Notes: generated from the letters alone by a model not told the origin. A DNA stretch of 64,000 nucleotides from Vombatus ursinus (GCF_900497805.2 NW_020940358.1:26994614-27058613); one strand, 5' to 3'. Positions 51,985 to 62,756 are shown, counted from the first letter of the stretch. Made by a program: numbers and translations.

Positions 51985-52065
51985 TGACAGTAAGAGGCAA
52001 GTGTGGTGAAGAGACAAATTCCACCTCTGTGACCTCAAGCAAGTCACCCAGCTTCCAAGTGATCT
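51985..52065 (+). mobile_element. MIR fragment
   Basis: GGCAAGTGTGGTGAAGAGAC and CTCTGTGACCTCAAGCAAGT. Confidence 0.6.
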
Positions 52066-52799
52066 AGGTAGCTCTCTAAGATTATAAATGGCACAGATAA
52101 GTTCTGACCTTCATTGGTAAAGGGAATTTCCTTACCTGGAAGTTCCCTATACTGGTGAAATCTCAGTTCTTATGTTTATCAAACAGCTTCAGGACATGAT
52201 CTCATCTGGTGAGACCCTGGTGAGGTGAATATAAGTTCTCAGTGAGAGGAAGAAGCTAGCAGGGATCTTGGGGGAGGTCAGTACAGAAAAAGGACAGAAA
52301 AGGGTGGGGATGATGCTATCTCCTTTTCTATCCTCTACTTTCTTTGAAACTTTCTCTTTATCTCTCTCTCCATCTGACCTTGTATGTGCTTTTGACACTG
52401 TCTATCTCTGTCTCTGTCTTTCCTTGCCCAGTGGCTTCTTGGCTCTTTATGGAAAACAACGCCAAGAGAAATCATGAAGCCGAGGAATTGCTCCACTCCA
52501 AAGCTGATGCTATTTGTGCTGAGCTTGGGGACATTTGAGACATGTGGGAATGTCAGAAATGCGTTGTGGAAGCCAAGCATTCTCACTCGAGGGCCTGCCT
52601 TGCTTAATGAAGTGGGGCGGGCTGAGCCAGCTCAAGCTGCCAATCACTCAGGTTGGGGATGGGGAATTTGGGGACTTTTTTGTGGCTCCCTGCAATTTCG
52701 AATCCTTTGGGGTTTCCCTGGTAGTTGTTAGACCCTTCTAAAAGTTGAAAATGAAGCATTATCTAGGATCTAGGGAAGCCAGGGAAGCACTGACCCTCA
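52066..52799. other. Unique stretch with an exon-like segment
   Basis: A pyrimidine run ends CTTTCCTTGCCCAG at 52431, like a 3' splice site. The frame that follows reads MENNAKRNHEAEELLHSKAD and stops at about 52540; another frame stays open to 52731. Neither resembles a known protein, and CT-rich DNA makes chance acceptors common. Not called as a gene. Confidence 0.35.
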
Positions 52800-53222
52800 A
52801 CATGGAGGATCTCAAAATGTCATCTAGTCTAACCTGACCTTGAACCAGAGTCCACCCTACAATCCACTTCAAAGTGGTCATCTATCCTTCGCCTGGAAAG
52901 CTCCAAGAATGAGAAAACCCATTTCACTTTTGGATGGTACTGATTCTTAGGAATGTCTTCCTTACGTTAAGCCTAATTCTCCTCTGCATCTTTCACCCAT
53001 TATTCCTGGACTGCCCTCTGAAGCTAAACAGAACAAATCTAATCCTTCTTTCACATGGATGACAGCCCTTTAAATACTTGAAGGCAGTGATCAAGATTCC
53101 TTTAAGATTCTTCTTCTCCAAGTTAAACCACCAGCAACTCTCTGAACCAGTTCTCACATGGCATGACCTTGAGGCCCCTCACCATCCTGATCACCCTTCT
53201 CTGGATGCTCTGGTCTCTTTAG
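52800..53222 (-). mobile_element. CR1-L3 3' end, antisense
   Basis: CAAAGTGGTCATCTATCCTT, CACCCATTATTCCTGGACTG, AAACAGAACAAATCTAATCC, CACATGGCATGACCTTGAGG and CACCCTTCTCTGGATGCTCT. Confidence 0.9.
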
Positions 53223-53224
53223 AA

Positions 53225-53505
53225 CTACTCAGTTCAGTTGAGTGACCTTAGGTATATCATTGCATTAGCAATTTACAAATCTGGAAAAGACCTTAATGGT
53301 CACCATCTAGCCCAACTCCCTCTCAAAGTCACACAGCCAAGTACGTGGTATATACAGTCAGGACTCAAACTTAGCTCTCAACTCCAAGTCCGCTGCTTTT
53401 TTCATTATGGTAGTGATATCCCCTCCCTAGTACGTTCTTCATCTGTAAAATGGGGACAATATCCATTCTACTTACCTTACAGGAACAGAGGTAAAAATAT
53501 TGTAA
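53225..53505 (+). mobile_element. MIR pieces in both orientations
   Basis: GAGTGACCTTAGGTATATCA (plus) is cut by an antisense piece at 53270-53410 (CAAAGTCACACAGCCAAGTA, CTCAACTCCAAGTCCGCTGC). TTCATCTGTAAAATGGGGAC then resumes on plus. Confidence 0.65.
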
Positions 53506-53675
53506 AATCATAGACTGTTAATGCTGGAGGGAACTTTATAGAGCTTCTAGTTCAAACTTTCAAAATTTTCCAAAGCTGGAAAAACTGAAGTCTGGAAAAG
53601 GGAAACAATTTGTTCAAAGCCATAGAATCAGTTAGTGGCTAAGCTGGAACTAAGAGCCCAATTCTGCTGACTCCC
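53506..53675 (-). mobile_element. MIR, antisense
   Basis: AATCATAGACTGTTAATGCT, CAAAGCCATAGAATCAGTTA and CAATTCTGCTGACTCCC. Confidence 0.7.
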
Positions 53676-54174
53676 AGAAAGAAAATGGCTTGACAGAGAT
53701 AAAAAGGGTCTCTTAACCAGTGGCATATTCTTCAGTGATAAGAGTGATGTAATATGACTCACTCCCACCCCTGGACGAGCCAAACGAAGTGACCAATAGA
53801 AAAACTCAGAGCTCTCTAAATCCAGTTTCATGACCCTCTCCCACCCCATGTAAAGGTTTATTAATTTATTAATTTTTCTTTCTTTTTTTTTTTTGGTACA
53901 TGTGCACATCACTCTTTCCTCTTCCCCCATTACCCTCCTTGCCTTTTTCTCTCCTTTTCAATCAAAAAGGAAGGCAGCATGGTAGCTCCTTCAGCAGAGC
54001 CTTTTTAACCCCTGGTTTGAAGTTATGATGTCAGCCTTAAGGCAGCGGCCACTGTGATGTAATCAGTGGTGATGGCCCAAACTCAACCTCAATGACACCC
54101 TCTACTGCTTGAACTCTACTACTGCAGAGCAGGATTTTAACTGATTGACCTTTTTGGCATTTGTTTGTTGTGAT
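53676..54174. other. Unassigned stretch
   Basis: T run at 53883. 53985-54120 is moderately GC-rich with CTTAAGGCAGCGGCCACTGT. No gene signal. Confidence 0.4.
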
Positions 54175-54336
54175 CTCTTAGCCTCAGTTTCCCTATCTGT
54201 AAAGTGAAGATAGTAATAGAACTTACCTCATAGGGTTGCTATGAGGATAAAATGAAATATTATATGTGAAGAGCTTTGCATACCCTTAGTGCCATATATG
54301 TTTGCTATTGCTGCTATTGCTCTATTACTACTACTA

Positions 54337-54383
<47 letters not shown>

Positions 54384-54390
54384 ACTTCTT
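54175..54390 (+). mobile_element. MIR 3' half with (ACT)n(GCT)n tail
   Basis: TTAGCCTCAGTTTCCCTATC, CATAGGGTTGCTATGAGGAT and GAAGAGCTTTGCATACCC lead into ACT then CTG triplets at 54325-54383, with about ten CTG units. Confidence 0.9.
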
Positions 54391-54602
54391 TCTTTACATT
54401 TAATTTTTATTTTATTTTTTCTCAATTACACCTAAACAAAAATTTTTAACATTTTTTTTTGAAATTTTGAGTTCCAGACATTCTCCCTCCCTCCCCCTTT
54501 CTCTCCTTTTCCCTTTCTTTGAGAAGGCAAACAATTTGATACAGATTATGCATGTGCAGTCACATAAAACATTTCCATATTAGCCATGTTGCAAAGAAAA
54601 AT
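54390..54602 (-). mobile_element. L1 3' UTR
   Basis: TTTATTTTATTTTTTCTCAA, TTTTGAGTTCCAGACATTCT, TTTGATACAGATTATGCATG and TATTAGCCATGTTGC. Same subfamily as 18676. Confidence 0.75.
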
Positions 54603-54634
54603 TTCTGTTACTACCACTATTCCATCACCCACTA

Positions 54635-54785
54635 TCACCAGAGCAGATCAGCAGTTATATTGCAAATTATAGTCTCAGAGGCCTGGGGAACCAAAAAATT
54701 AAATGATGTGTCCAGGGTCACCTAGTCAAGATGTTTCAGAGGTAGAGCTTGAACATGGCCAGGTTTCCCTGATATAAATCTGGTT
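54635..54785 (-). mobile_element. MIR, antisense
   Basis: AAATGATGTGTCCAGGGTCA, CCTAGTCAAGATG and CAGGTTTCCCTGATATAAAT. Confidence 0.65.
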
Positions 54786-55084
54786 TTCTGGGGGTAGACT
54801 GCCCCAACCAAATATATTTTAGCCAAGCCCACAGTAAAGTCATGAAATTCTTTTATAGCATCACTGTAGTGTTTTAAGACAGATAATAATCATTGTACTT
54901 CATCCATCAAAGTCCTCTTCTGGTGTGTCATCATGGCATGGAAATGACCCTGGTTTCTTAGAAGCTATTCTATAGTAATGCCCAAACTCGGGCAGGTCAT
55001 GCCAAGCTTGGAAGTCCCCAAGGGCAGACTGAATACATGTGTCTGTTGTCTGAAAATAGGCCTAAGTGCAGAATGGATCATCAC
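54786..55084. other. Unassigned stretch
   Basis: Nothing recognised. Confidence 0.4.
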
Positions 55085-55092
55085 CTCTAGAG

Positions 55093-55259
55093 TAGAGGTG
55101 GGGAACCTGCGGCCTCGAGGTTCCCTTAATAAAGGGAATAGTAATAAAAGGCCCCTAATGAAAGGATTTGTTCTGTGAAGTTTGGATTCAGGCCAAGGGA
55201 TGCACTTGGGGACCTAGAGGGCCACATGTGGCCTCGAGGCTGCAGGGTCCCCACCCTTG
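55093..55259 (+). mobile_element. hAT-like nonautonomous element, complete
   Basis: GGTGGGGAACCTGCGGCCTC at the left and GGCTGCAGGGTCCCCACCC at the right. CTCTAGAG at 55085-55092 and 55260-55267 is an exact 8-bp target duplication, the hAT hallmark. The left half has an internal deletion compared with 12914. Confidence 0.92.
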
Positions 55260-55267
55260 CTCTAGAG

Positions 55268-55454
55268 GGTTGGTCACCAGGGGCTAAATGTTTTAGTCAC
55301 ATCCACTTGTACGTAGATCTGTGTACTGAGATATGTAAGGATGGTCCATCTGCAAGATTAGAAGGACTCACACCAATGAAGCTGAAGGTATTTTAAAGTA
55401 ATGCCCTATAACACGGTTGCTGTGAAATGAACTGATTGTCCACACCCGATCTTT
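55268..55454. other. Unassigned stretch
   Basis: Nothing recognised. Confidence 0.35.
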
Positions 55455-55565
55455 CTTTAACTATTCCTCAGATCTGGAAGTCCCTCCTTCCTCATCTCTA
55501 CTTCCTTGCTTCCCTGACTTCCTTCGAGTTTCAGCTGATGTCCGTCTTCTGTAAGAAGTCTTTGA
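55455..55565 (+). mobile_element. L2 fragment
   Basis: GGAAGTCCCTCCTTCCTCAT and CTTCGAGTTTCAGCTGATGT with TGTAAGAAGTC. Confidence 0.7.
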
Positions 55566-55567
55566 AC

Positions 55568-55764
55568 ACAAAGCCTCAGAATCATAGTGTTAGATGACCT
55601 CAACATCCCTTTAGTGTGTGACGGAATAATAATCCCACCAACATCCCATACTTGACAAATGGTCATCTATGCTCTGCGTAAAAGATCTCTAGGAAGGGGG
55701 AACCTATCACTTTCCCAGGTTTCACTTTAGCATAGCTCTGATTGTTAGAAAGACTTTCCCAGAC
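55568..55764 (-). mobile_element. CR1-L3 fragment, antisense
   Basis: ACAAATGGTCATCTATGCTC, AGGAAGGGGGAACCTATCAC and CTGATTGTTAGAAAGACTTT. Confidence 0.75.
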
Positions 55765-55769
55765 TGGCC

Positions 55770-55880
55770 ATTAATTCAGTGTGACCTTGTATGAGTCACC
55801 TAACCTTGGTGGACATCAGTTTCTTCATCTTTAGAACGTAAAGGAAGGAGGTGGCATTGAAGGGTGATAGCTATCACTGA
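55770..55880 (+). mobile_element. MIR/THER1 3' part
   Basis: GTGACCTTGTATGAGTCACC, CAGTTTCTTCATCTTTAGAA. Confidence 0.7.
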
Positions 55881-56552
55881 AGCTCTTGGCCAAAGAAATC
55901 AATTCTCTTTCCCAGCAATCAAGAATCACTCAGCTGAAGCCTACTGTGAATTATCCACTTAAAACCACGAGAACCTAGAACTTTTAAGCCCTTGAGAAAT
56001 GTCTTCAATTCTCTTAAGCTTCTATGCTGCTATGCCGGGTTTTTCTACATATCAGTTCTTCTTCTAGTTCTTGTATGATGGCAGCCTCCTGATTCTCAGA
56101 GACTCATGTTTCATTTACAAATTCACAACTCTCCAAACTTTTCCTATCAAATCAATAGTCTCTTTTTAAAAAAAATTATACCACAGTCTCCAAATGTTTA
56201 TGTGATTTCTTTTTTTTTTTAAGTTTTACCCTTAGTCAAAAAAAAAAAGTTACTTACAGATGAATTGAAATACTCATCATGCTTGTAGCTCTGAAGGCTT
56301 CACCATGAGCATCCGTCACTTTGGCACCTTGAAACTATGTTTGGTACCTTGAAATTGGCATCTTGAAACTGTGAATGCATAGATTCATTTATCTAGTTTT
56401 TAATAAATAAAAGGTCTTTTCTCTTCCTACTTAAAACATTAAACTGTTCCCGTATAAGTGAGGCATCATTTTACATCATTCACAAATGGATTTGAATCTT
56501 TATATTATATACAACAGATTTTTTTATCCAAATCTTATCTGAAAGCTGTTTC

Positions 56553-56587
<35 letters not shown>

Positions 56588-56988
56588 TAGTAGTGTATTT
56601 TAAAAACAAGATTCTTTTGTTACTCTTTACTATCAATCGTTATCTTTAACAGCCATATCTTACACCATTTACTAATTAACATAAATCTTTCCCTTTACAC
56701 AAAAATGCTTTCTGCTGTTTTCATCACCAAATTGCAGTGTACCCTAACTATGAATGAGTTTCTAAATACCACGTGAAACCACCTGATTCAAACCACTGGT
56801 CTGTACCCATACAAGGAGAACCTGGAAAACGCAATAACTAAGCATTATCATTCATACTGTGCTGCCCACCCAAGACTCTCCATTGCTCTAATGTTCATAT
56901 TTTAGGACAAAGAAAATTTTGTTTCAAGAATTCCTTTATGAATTAGATTCATGAGTTTTTGAATTAATTCTTCATGGAAAACACTAAG
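55881..56988. other. AT-rich unassigned stretch
   Basis: Over 1 kb without a recognised repeat except A/T runs (56165, 56210, 56240) and a (CA)n at 56555-56586. 56290-56375 contains near repeats of ACCTTGAAACT. Confidence 0.45.
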
Positions 56989-56989
56989 T

Positions 56990-57312
56990 TCCTTAAAGGA
57001 TCAGCTCGAGTGCCACCTATGTCAAGATCTTTCTTGATTTTCCCTAATTGTCAGTGGCCCTATCTCCCTGTCAACACAGACTCAAGAAGGTTTTCAGATA
57101 TTAGTAGTTCAGCACAAGAAAGCATGGGGCTCACAATGAGGTGATAGAGTAAGCCAGCTTTACTGAGGCTTCCTTTGGCCTTCTAGCAAGTCAGTGAGAT
57201 TACTGTATTCCTCACACATCCAAAATTATGTTTATTTACTTTCTATACACCCTATGTGTACTTACCTGTGAATGAGCTGAATCCCCTTAGAAGAATGTAA
57301 GCTCCCTGTCAC
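56990..57312 (+). mobile_element. L2 3' end with a foreign middle
   Basis: AGTTCCTTAAAGGATCAGCT and TCTTTCTTGATTTTCCCTAA, then about 150 unrelated bases (57080-57220), then TTTATTTACTTTCTATACAC and AGAATGTAAGCTCCCTGTC. Confidence 0.65.
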
Positions 57313-57584
57313 TCTGGGCCCCTAAGTTTCACATCCTAAACTGCAACAACAAAAACAACAGCCAGTGAAGAATTGGGGGGCCAGGTAGGGGCTAGTGGGC
57401 CCTGCTCATGTCAAATGGCTCCTCTCTCTCAAAGGTCTCTGACTCAGAACAACTCTTGATTTTTTGCAAGATACAGAATACTGCCACCCCCAACCCCCAG
57501 TCAGTCACAACTGCCCAGACCTTACATTTATTTTGGATAATTACTGGGAAATTACCTAACAAAATGGGTTTCAGCTGAACTTTT
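57313..57584. other. Unassigned stretch
   Basis: AACAACAAAAACAAC run at 57342. Nothing else recognised. Confidence 0.35.
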
Positions 57585-57848
57585 GATAGTGGCGTGTTAT
57601 TGCCATGACATTGTGATGTTGGTCAGTTATTGATGTGTTATTGGTATGATGCCATGATTTTGGGATATCACTGGTTTGGTGCTGGTGGGATATTTTGGGA
57701 TTTGGGGATATTGCTGGTGTTGGCATGTTATTGGTATGTTTTTGACATGTTGGTAGAGTGACATCATGTCATCGTCATATTGGTGGAGCAGCATCATTAT
57801 GTTGGCATGTTGTTGATTGTAGTGACATCATGTTGTGGGCAGGTTATT
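57585..57848 (+). repeat. Degenerate G/T-rich minisatellite-like repeat
   Basis: Variants of GTTATTGGTATG, ATGTTGGTCAG, GTTGGCATGTT and GACATCATGTT recur irregularly across about 260 bases. The plus strand is poor in C, giving strong strand asymmetry. Confidence 0.65.
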
Positions 57849-57849
57849 G

Positions 57850-58012
57850 GATCCAGTCAGGAAATTAGGGTTCAAGTCCTGGGTCTACCATTAGCATTGA
57901 GATTTTGGCCAAGTTACTCCCTGTCTCAGGTCCTCAGTTCCCTCATTTGTAAAACAAGGAGGTGAGGCTAGATGGTGTCTAGGGTTCCTTCCAGCTCTGA
58001 CATTCTTTGAGT
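57850..58012 (+). mobile_element. THER1/MIR
   Basis: TTAGGGTTCAAGTCCTGGGT, TTTGGCCAAGTTACTCCCTG, TTCCTTCCAGCTCTGACATT. Confidence 0.9.
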
Positions 58013-58059
58013 CGATCGAATAGACAATGCAGATGATGATGTTAATAGTAACTTTTACA

Positions 58060-58380
58060 GACATTCAGAGAAGGGCCTGGAAAAGACAGGACCTGTCTGA
58101 GCTTGGTCTTAAAAGACGGGGGGAATTTGGTCAGGCACAGAGAAGGGAGGAGAACAATCAGGAGAGGGGACCAGTATGAGGAAAAGCATGGAGTTAGGAA
58201 TGAAGGTGATTGGGGTGTGCCAAGGACAGTGAGGATAATCAAGATAGCTAGAGCAGAGAGTGTGTGTTACTGTAAGTAGTTTGGGACTGGATTATGACAC
58301 TGAGGAGTTTGCTTTGGCAATGGAAACCGTTAGAAGTTTCATGAACAGGACAGTGACAAGATGAGAGTGATGCTAAGAAA
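58060..58380 (-). mobile_element. L2, antisense
   Basis: GGACCTGTCTGAGCTTGGTC, GGCACAGAGAAGGGAGGAGA and CAATGGAAACCGTTAGAAGT. Confidence 0.8.
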
Positions 58381-58776
58381 CAATCGTTTGGAGCTACTGT
58401 TCACTGGAGAATTTTCACATATGCTAACAAAAATAGCTTTCAGCTGAACAAGCGGCACTTTCCAGATTCACAACATGTTTTTGTTGACATTATCTCGTTT
58501 GACATAAGGGAGTGCTATGAGATAGGTTGATCCCCCAGAGAATCTAGCACAATCTGCCCACAGGGTTTGGGTCGGGGTGTGAGGGAAGAAGCAGATAGAG
58601 AGAGCATCGCCATGACAACAGGGTGCTGGGAGTGTTGGCCTGGGGCTGCTTAAGGAGAAGGATTGTGGGCGGAATCTAGACCCTCATGGGGAGGAAGAAT
58701 ACCTCCCCCTACTCCCACTTTATGTCAGCACCTTGAGAAAAAGCTCTGGTCTCTCTACTCTAGCTCTGGTAGGGAT
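58381..58776. other. Mostly unassigned
   Basis: 58480-58535 (GTTGACATTATCTCGTTTGA) could be a decayed antisense MIR. Confidence 0.35.
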
Positions 58777-59007
58777 TTGTCATTGTTGTTGACTCTTCTT
58801 GACCCTGCGGACCATACTGTCCATGGAGTTTTCTTGGCAAAGATGCTGGAGTAGTTTGTCATTTCCTTCTCTAATGGATTAAGGCAAACAGAGGTTAAGT
58901 GATTCGCCCGGGGTCACACAGCTAGTAAGTGTCTGAGGTCAAATTTGAACTCAGGCCTTCCTGATTTCAGGCCTAGAGCTCTATCCGCGGAGCCCCCTAG
59001 CTGTCTC
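58777..59007 (-). mobile_element. MAR1-type SINE, older copy
   Basis: TTGTCATTGTTGTTGACTCT, TTTTCTTGGCAAAGATGCTG, GGGTCACACAGCTAGTAAGT and AGCCCCCTAGCTGTCTC. Confidence 0.9.
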
Positions 59008-59029
59008 TTAGGCAACAGTGGTTAAGTGA

Positions 59030-59145
59030 CTTGCCCAAGGAGAAACTGAGACTCATATAGGTTATTGCTTTGCCCAAGATTTCACAGTTTGTATCTAAAT
59101 AGTAGACACACAAGACTTGCACTCACATCTACTGAATCCTAGTAT
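59030..59145 (-). mobile_element. MIR fragment, antisense
   Basis: AAGGAGAAACTGAGACTCAT, CCCAAGATTTCACAGTTTG. Confidence 0.6.
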
Positions 59146-60020
59146 GAGGCCATTTTTTTTTTTTACCATAGTGCAGAGTCACATTCATGAAAAATTCACT
59201 CTGTCAGTGTCAACAGTGGGGTCCAAAAAGGGAATTAGGAAAGCTATCCGCTTTGCGGTCAGAGTGGAGGCCAGGGAGTCAAAGCTGATGTGAACTGTGC
59301 CTATTGCTGTGAAGGACAGTCCCTTAGCTCAAGTGTGAGAGCCAAGTGCAAAGATTCATCAGATTCCATTCCTGGAGGCTGATGGGTGGAATTCACTGTT
59401 AGGAGACTAGAGGACGGGCAACAGGCCAGCTGGCCCCAAAGGATTCCACAGACCAGGGATGTAACTACGGTGGGATCAATGAGAAAAATTACACCGATTG
59501 AGTTTGAGAGGGGATCTTTCAATATACCTCCTGACCCAGAAACTGCACCCTACTCCTGAAACCCCATAGAGAAAGGCCCCCGACCACACAGAGGGAGAGG
59601 TGAGGCTTAGCATGCAGATCAGGGCTAGGCCCAGGACAAGCAGTTCTTGGCACTTCTCTCAGAACAAAAATAACTAGTGACCTTTGTGCCTCAACCCCTG
59701 AACAATGAGGTCACCAAGAGGACAAACTACACAGATCAAGTTCATGCAAGAGGAGAGGGCCACCTTGTTCTGGGAAAGCATGGGGTTCAGCCACTGGGGG
59801 AGGCATTCCACTTGGTCATGGTCTATTCCTAGCATAGAGATATTGCCATGATTCTTGAGTGCAAGAAGATACCAATTACGGAAGGCTAGAGCTGGAAGAG
59901 ATGTTCAATGCATCTCAAGGAATGTAAGTCAACAGTTACAGTATATGTTAAGTACAGTACTGTGTACACTGTGAATCTCACCACAAGATGGTAGGATGAT
60001 ATACAGGGATAGGATGAGGG
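59146..60020. other. Unique stretch
   Basis: No repeat recognised over about 870 bases. T run at 59152. Small frames have no domain. Confidence 0.45.
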
Positions 60021-60024
60021 AGGA

Positions 60025-60165
60025 GTCATGTCTGGAAGCCAAAAGACATGTCCTGTCTCTACCATTATCTTCTTGGCCTCAGTTTCCTTCCCCAGAAAAA
60101 GAAACCATTGAATCATTTGTAAAATCCCTTCTAACTGTTACATTCTTTGTTACCTGTGATTTTAG
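60025..60165 (+). mobile_element. MIR/THER1, diverged
   Basis: CTTGGCCTCAGTTTCCTTCC, TTTGTAAAATCCCTTCTAAC and TGTTACATTCTTTG. Confidence 0.7.
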
Positions 60166-60166
60166 G

Positions 60167-60289
60167 AGTTGTTGTTCGGTCGTTTTTCAGTCATGTTTGA
60201 CTTTTCCTGACCTCATTTGGGGTTTTCTTGGCAAAGATACTGGAGTGGTTTGCCATTTTCTTCTTCAGCCACTGTGCCACCTAGCTGCT
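60167..60289 (-). mobile_element. MAR1-type SINE, large internal deletion
   Basis: GTTGTTGTTCGGTCGTTTTT and GGTTTGCCATTTTCTTCTTC join directly to GCCACTGTGCCACCTAGCTG; about 110 central bases are missing. Confidence 0.9.
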
Positions 60290-60660
60290 TGGTCTTAGGA
60301 GACTTGGATTCAAATTCCATCTCTGTCACTCACTAGCTATGTGACTTTAGGGAAGTTATTTCAGGTGTCTGAGCCTCAGTTTTCTCATCTGTAAAGTAAG
60401 AAAAATGCCCCAAAAAGGGGAGGGGCACCTAGGTGGCAAAGTGGGTAGAGCACTGGCCCTGAAGTCTGGAGGACCTGAGTTCAAATCCAGCCTCGGACCA
60501 AACACTTGACACTTCCAAGCTGTGTGACCCTGGGCAAGTCACTTAACCCCAATTGCCTAAAAAAAAAAAAAGTAGGGAAAACACTTACACTACCTATCTC
60601 ATGTCATAGGGAAAGCCTTTACGAACCTTAACTGGATCTACAAATGTGAGTTATTCCTTT
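60290..60660 (+). mobile_element. MIR split by SINE1
   Basis: GAGACTTGGATTCAAATTCC and CTCATCTGTAAAGTAAGAAA precede the SINE. ACACTTACACTACCTATCTC and AACTGGATCTACAAATGTGA follow it. Confidence 0.85.
60421..60571 (+). mobile_element. SINE1-type (short, A-tailed)
   Basis: GGGGCACCTAGGTGGCAAAG, GCACTGGCCCTGAAGTCTGG and CCCCAATTGCCTAAAAAAAA. Confidence 0.95.
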
Positions 60661-60924
60661 TAGGTCCCAACATCTCTACCATCTTCTGCTGTACCCTTTC
60701 TAGATTCCGTTGTTTGGTAAAATCCACTGTGTAACCAATATTCCTGTTGCCTCACCTTCGTCCTACAACTCAAGGAAAGAAATAGTAGAACATAGCTACC
60801 TTACATTGCTGTTGCAAGGCTGAAAAAAAAAGATCATGTAGGTCAAGTGATTTGCAAACTTTAATGTGCTACGTAAATGTCATCTGTTGTTTTTTGTTTG
60901 TTGGTTTTTGTTTTTTTTCTTAAG

Positions 60925-61170
60925 AGGCAGTGTTAAATGCTGCATTGAGTGCTTTGTTTGGAGTTGGGAAAATCTGGGTTTGAATCCTGTCTCAGACTAC
61001 TTGAATGACCCTGGGTAAGCCCTATGATGTCTCTAAGTCTCACTTCGTAACTAGAGATAATAATAGAGGATAAAATGAAATAATATATGAAGTTATATAA
61101 GGTAATGTAAAATATTGGAAGTTATATAAATGTCACAATAATAATGATGATGATAATAATAATAACTATT
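60925..61170 (+). mobile_element. MIR
   Basis: AATCTGGGTTTGAATCCTGT, TGAATGACCCTGGGTAAGCC, and a tail of AATAATAATGATGATGATAA. Confidence 0.85.
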
Positions 61171-61177
61171 ACAATTG

Positions 61178-61440
61178 TTAGATAGTGTGGTGCAATTGAA
61201 CGAGCCCCCGGATTCAGCATCAGAATCATCGGGTTTCTGCCTCTTACTGGTCACGTGACCCTGGAATAGGCTAGTTTTTGTTTTTTGTTTACTTTTTTTG
61301 AACTTTTGTTCCCTTATTAGTAAAATGGCAGTAAAAATAATATTTACATAATTCACCTCACAGGGTTATTGTGAGAATGAAATAAGATAATGTACATAGG
61401 GTATCCCACAACCACAAAGTTATGTGAATGCTAGCTTTTA
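61178..61440 (+). mobile_element. MIR, near full length
   Basis: ATAGTGTGGTGCAATTGAAC, GTCACGTGACCCTGG, CACCTCACAGGGTTATTGTG and TGTGAATGCTAGC. TTTTTGTTTTTTG is inserted at 61275. Confidence 0.85.
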
Positions 61441-61830
61441 CAAGCTTCCTGGGTCCTAGCCCCACCAGTGTGCAACTCTTTAAACCATAGAAATATAGTC
61501 AAAGATTCCACATCTCATAGCATTCCTTTCTTCATTGGACACATGCTTTCCACCCCTCCCCCACTGGGGGGGCACTACTTCTGTCAGGGCCCACATTCCC
61601 AGAACTCTAGGGATAGGATCTGGGGGCACTGGTAATCTCAGGCAGGGAGGTGGGTTATTAGTGGAGCAGAGGTAGAACACAGCTTTCACGTTAACACTGC
61701 TTTCCAACCCTCCTGCATGGCTGTCTTGTCTTGTGAAGTGGTCAACTGATCAATGATGATTCTGCATCTGCTGTCTGCCTGACACTGGCCTTAGGTATTA
61801 TTGATAATAAAAGGTATGATAAGAAACCTT
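61441..61830. other. Unassigned stretch
   Basis: C/G-rich patch CCCCTCCCCCACTGGGGGGG at 61552. Nothing else recognised. Confidence 0.4.
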
Positions 61831-62275
61831 AGGAGGCATCTAGGTAGTACAGTAGTTAGAGCCTTGGGCCTAGAGGAAGGAAGACCTGAGTTCAATCCCT
61901 GCTTCAAAAACAAACTACTATCTGTCTGGCCCTGGGCAAGTCACTTGACCTCTATTTGCCTCAGTTTCATCAACTATAAATGGGTATAACAACAGCATCT
62001 ACCTCCCAGGGTTGTTGTTAGGATCAAATGAGATTGTTTGGTCCTTTTAGACTTTTTCTGACCCCATTTGGGGTTTTATTTGCAAAGACACTGGAGGGTA
62101 TTGCCATTTCCTCTCCAGCTCATTTTACAGATGAGGGAACTGATGTAAAAAGGATTATGTGACTTGCCCAAAGCTAGTAATTTTCTATGGCTAGATTTGA
62201 ACTCAGGTCTTCCTGATTCCAGCCCCAGCCCCACCAAACTGCCCCTCAATAAGATATTTGTCAAATGCTTAGTTA
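61831..62275 (+). mobile_element. CORE-SINE (MIR body with MAR1-like head), split by MAR1
   Basis: GGAGGCATCTAGGTAGTACA is a MAR1-like start. The body CTCCCAGGGTTGTTGTTAGG and GATCAAATGAGAT is MIR-like. AAGATATTTGTCAAATGCTT after the SINE completes it. Confidence 0.8.
62036..62247 (-). mobile_element. MAR1-type SINE
   Basis: CTGACCCCATTTGGGGTTTT, CATTTCCTCTCCAGCTCATT and CACCAAACTGCCCC. Confidence 0.9.
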
Positions 62276-62755
62276 TATTGCCCCAAGGTGACAAAGGGTG
62301 AAAGAGAAATACATTGAAATTGTAAAGGGAAAGGCATTCAGAGAGAAAATAAACATTCTTCACCCTGGGAAAGATTAGAGGCTTGAATTACTTAATTGTA
62401 TTGGAAGAAGGCTTCAAAGACAAGGAGCTTGCCTTTAGGGCACAGGTTGAATTCTGCCTTGTCCCAAGGCACTCAACCACAAAGACCTCCAAAGGAGTCT
62501 GGGAAGTATCCTGACTCTCTTGAGAATGATCATCATAAAGTAAGGTAGAGGACTTTGCTGGGGAAATCTGTCACTGAAAAAGATGGGCTGTCAAATAGGA
62601 GACTAAACCTCATTTACCTCCTGCCTGTAGGTAACAAACCTCAGATCCAAGAGTGTGAGGGATTAAAAAAAGAGAGGCCTTTGCCCTAGGATGAATGACC
62701 ACAGTACCTCTCTGTTTGAAAAAGAGCACCATAACACATCAGTATCACTCAGCCA
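62276..62755. other. Unassigned stretch
   Basis: No repeat family or gene recognised. Confidence 0.4.
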
Positions 62756-62756
62756 G

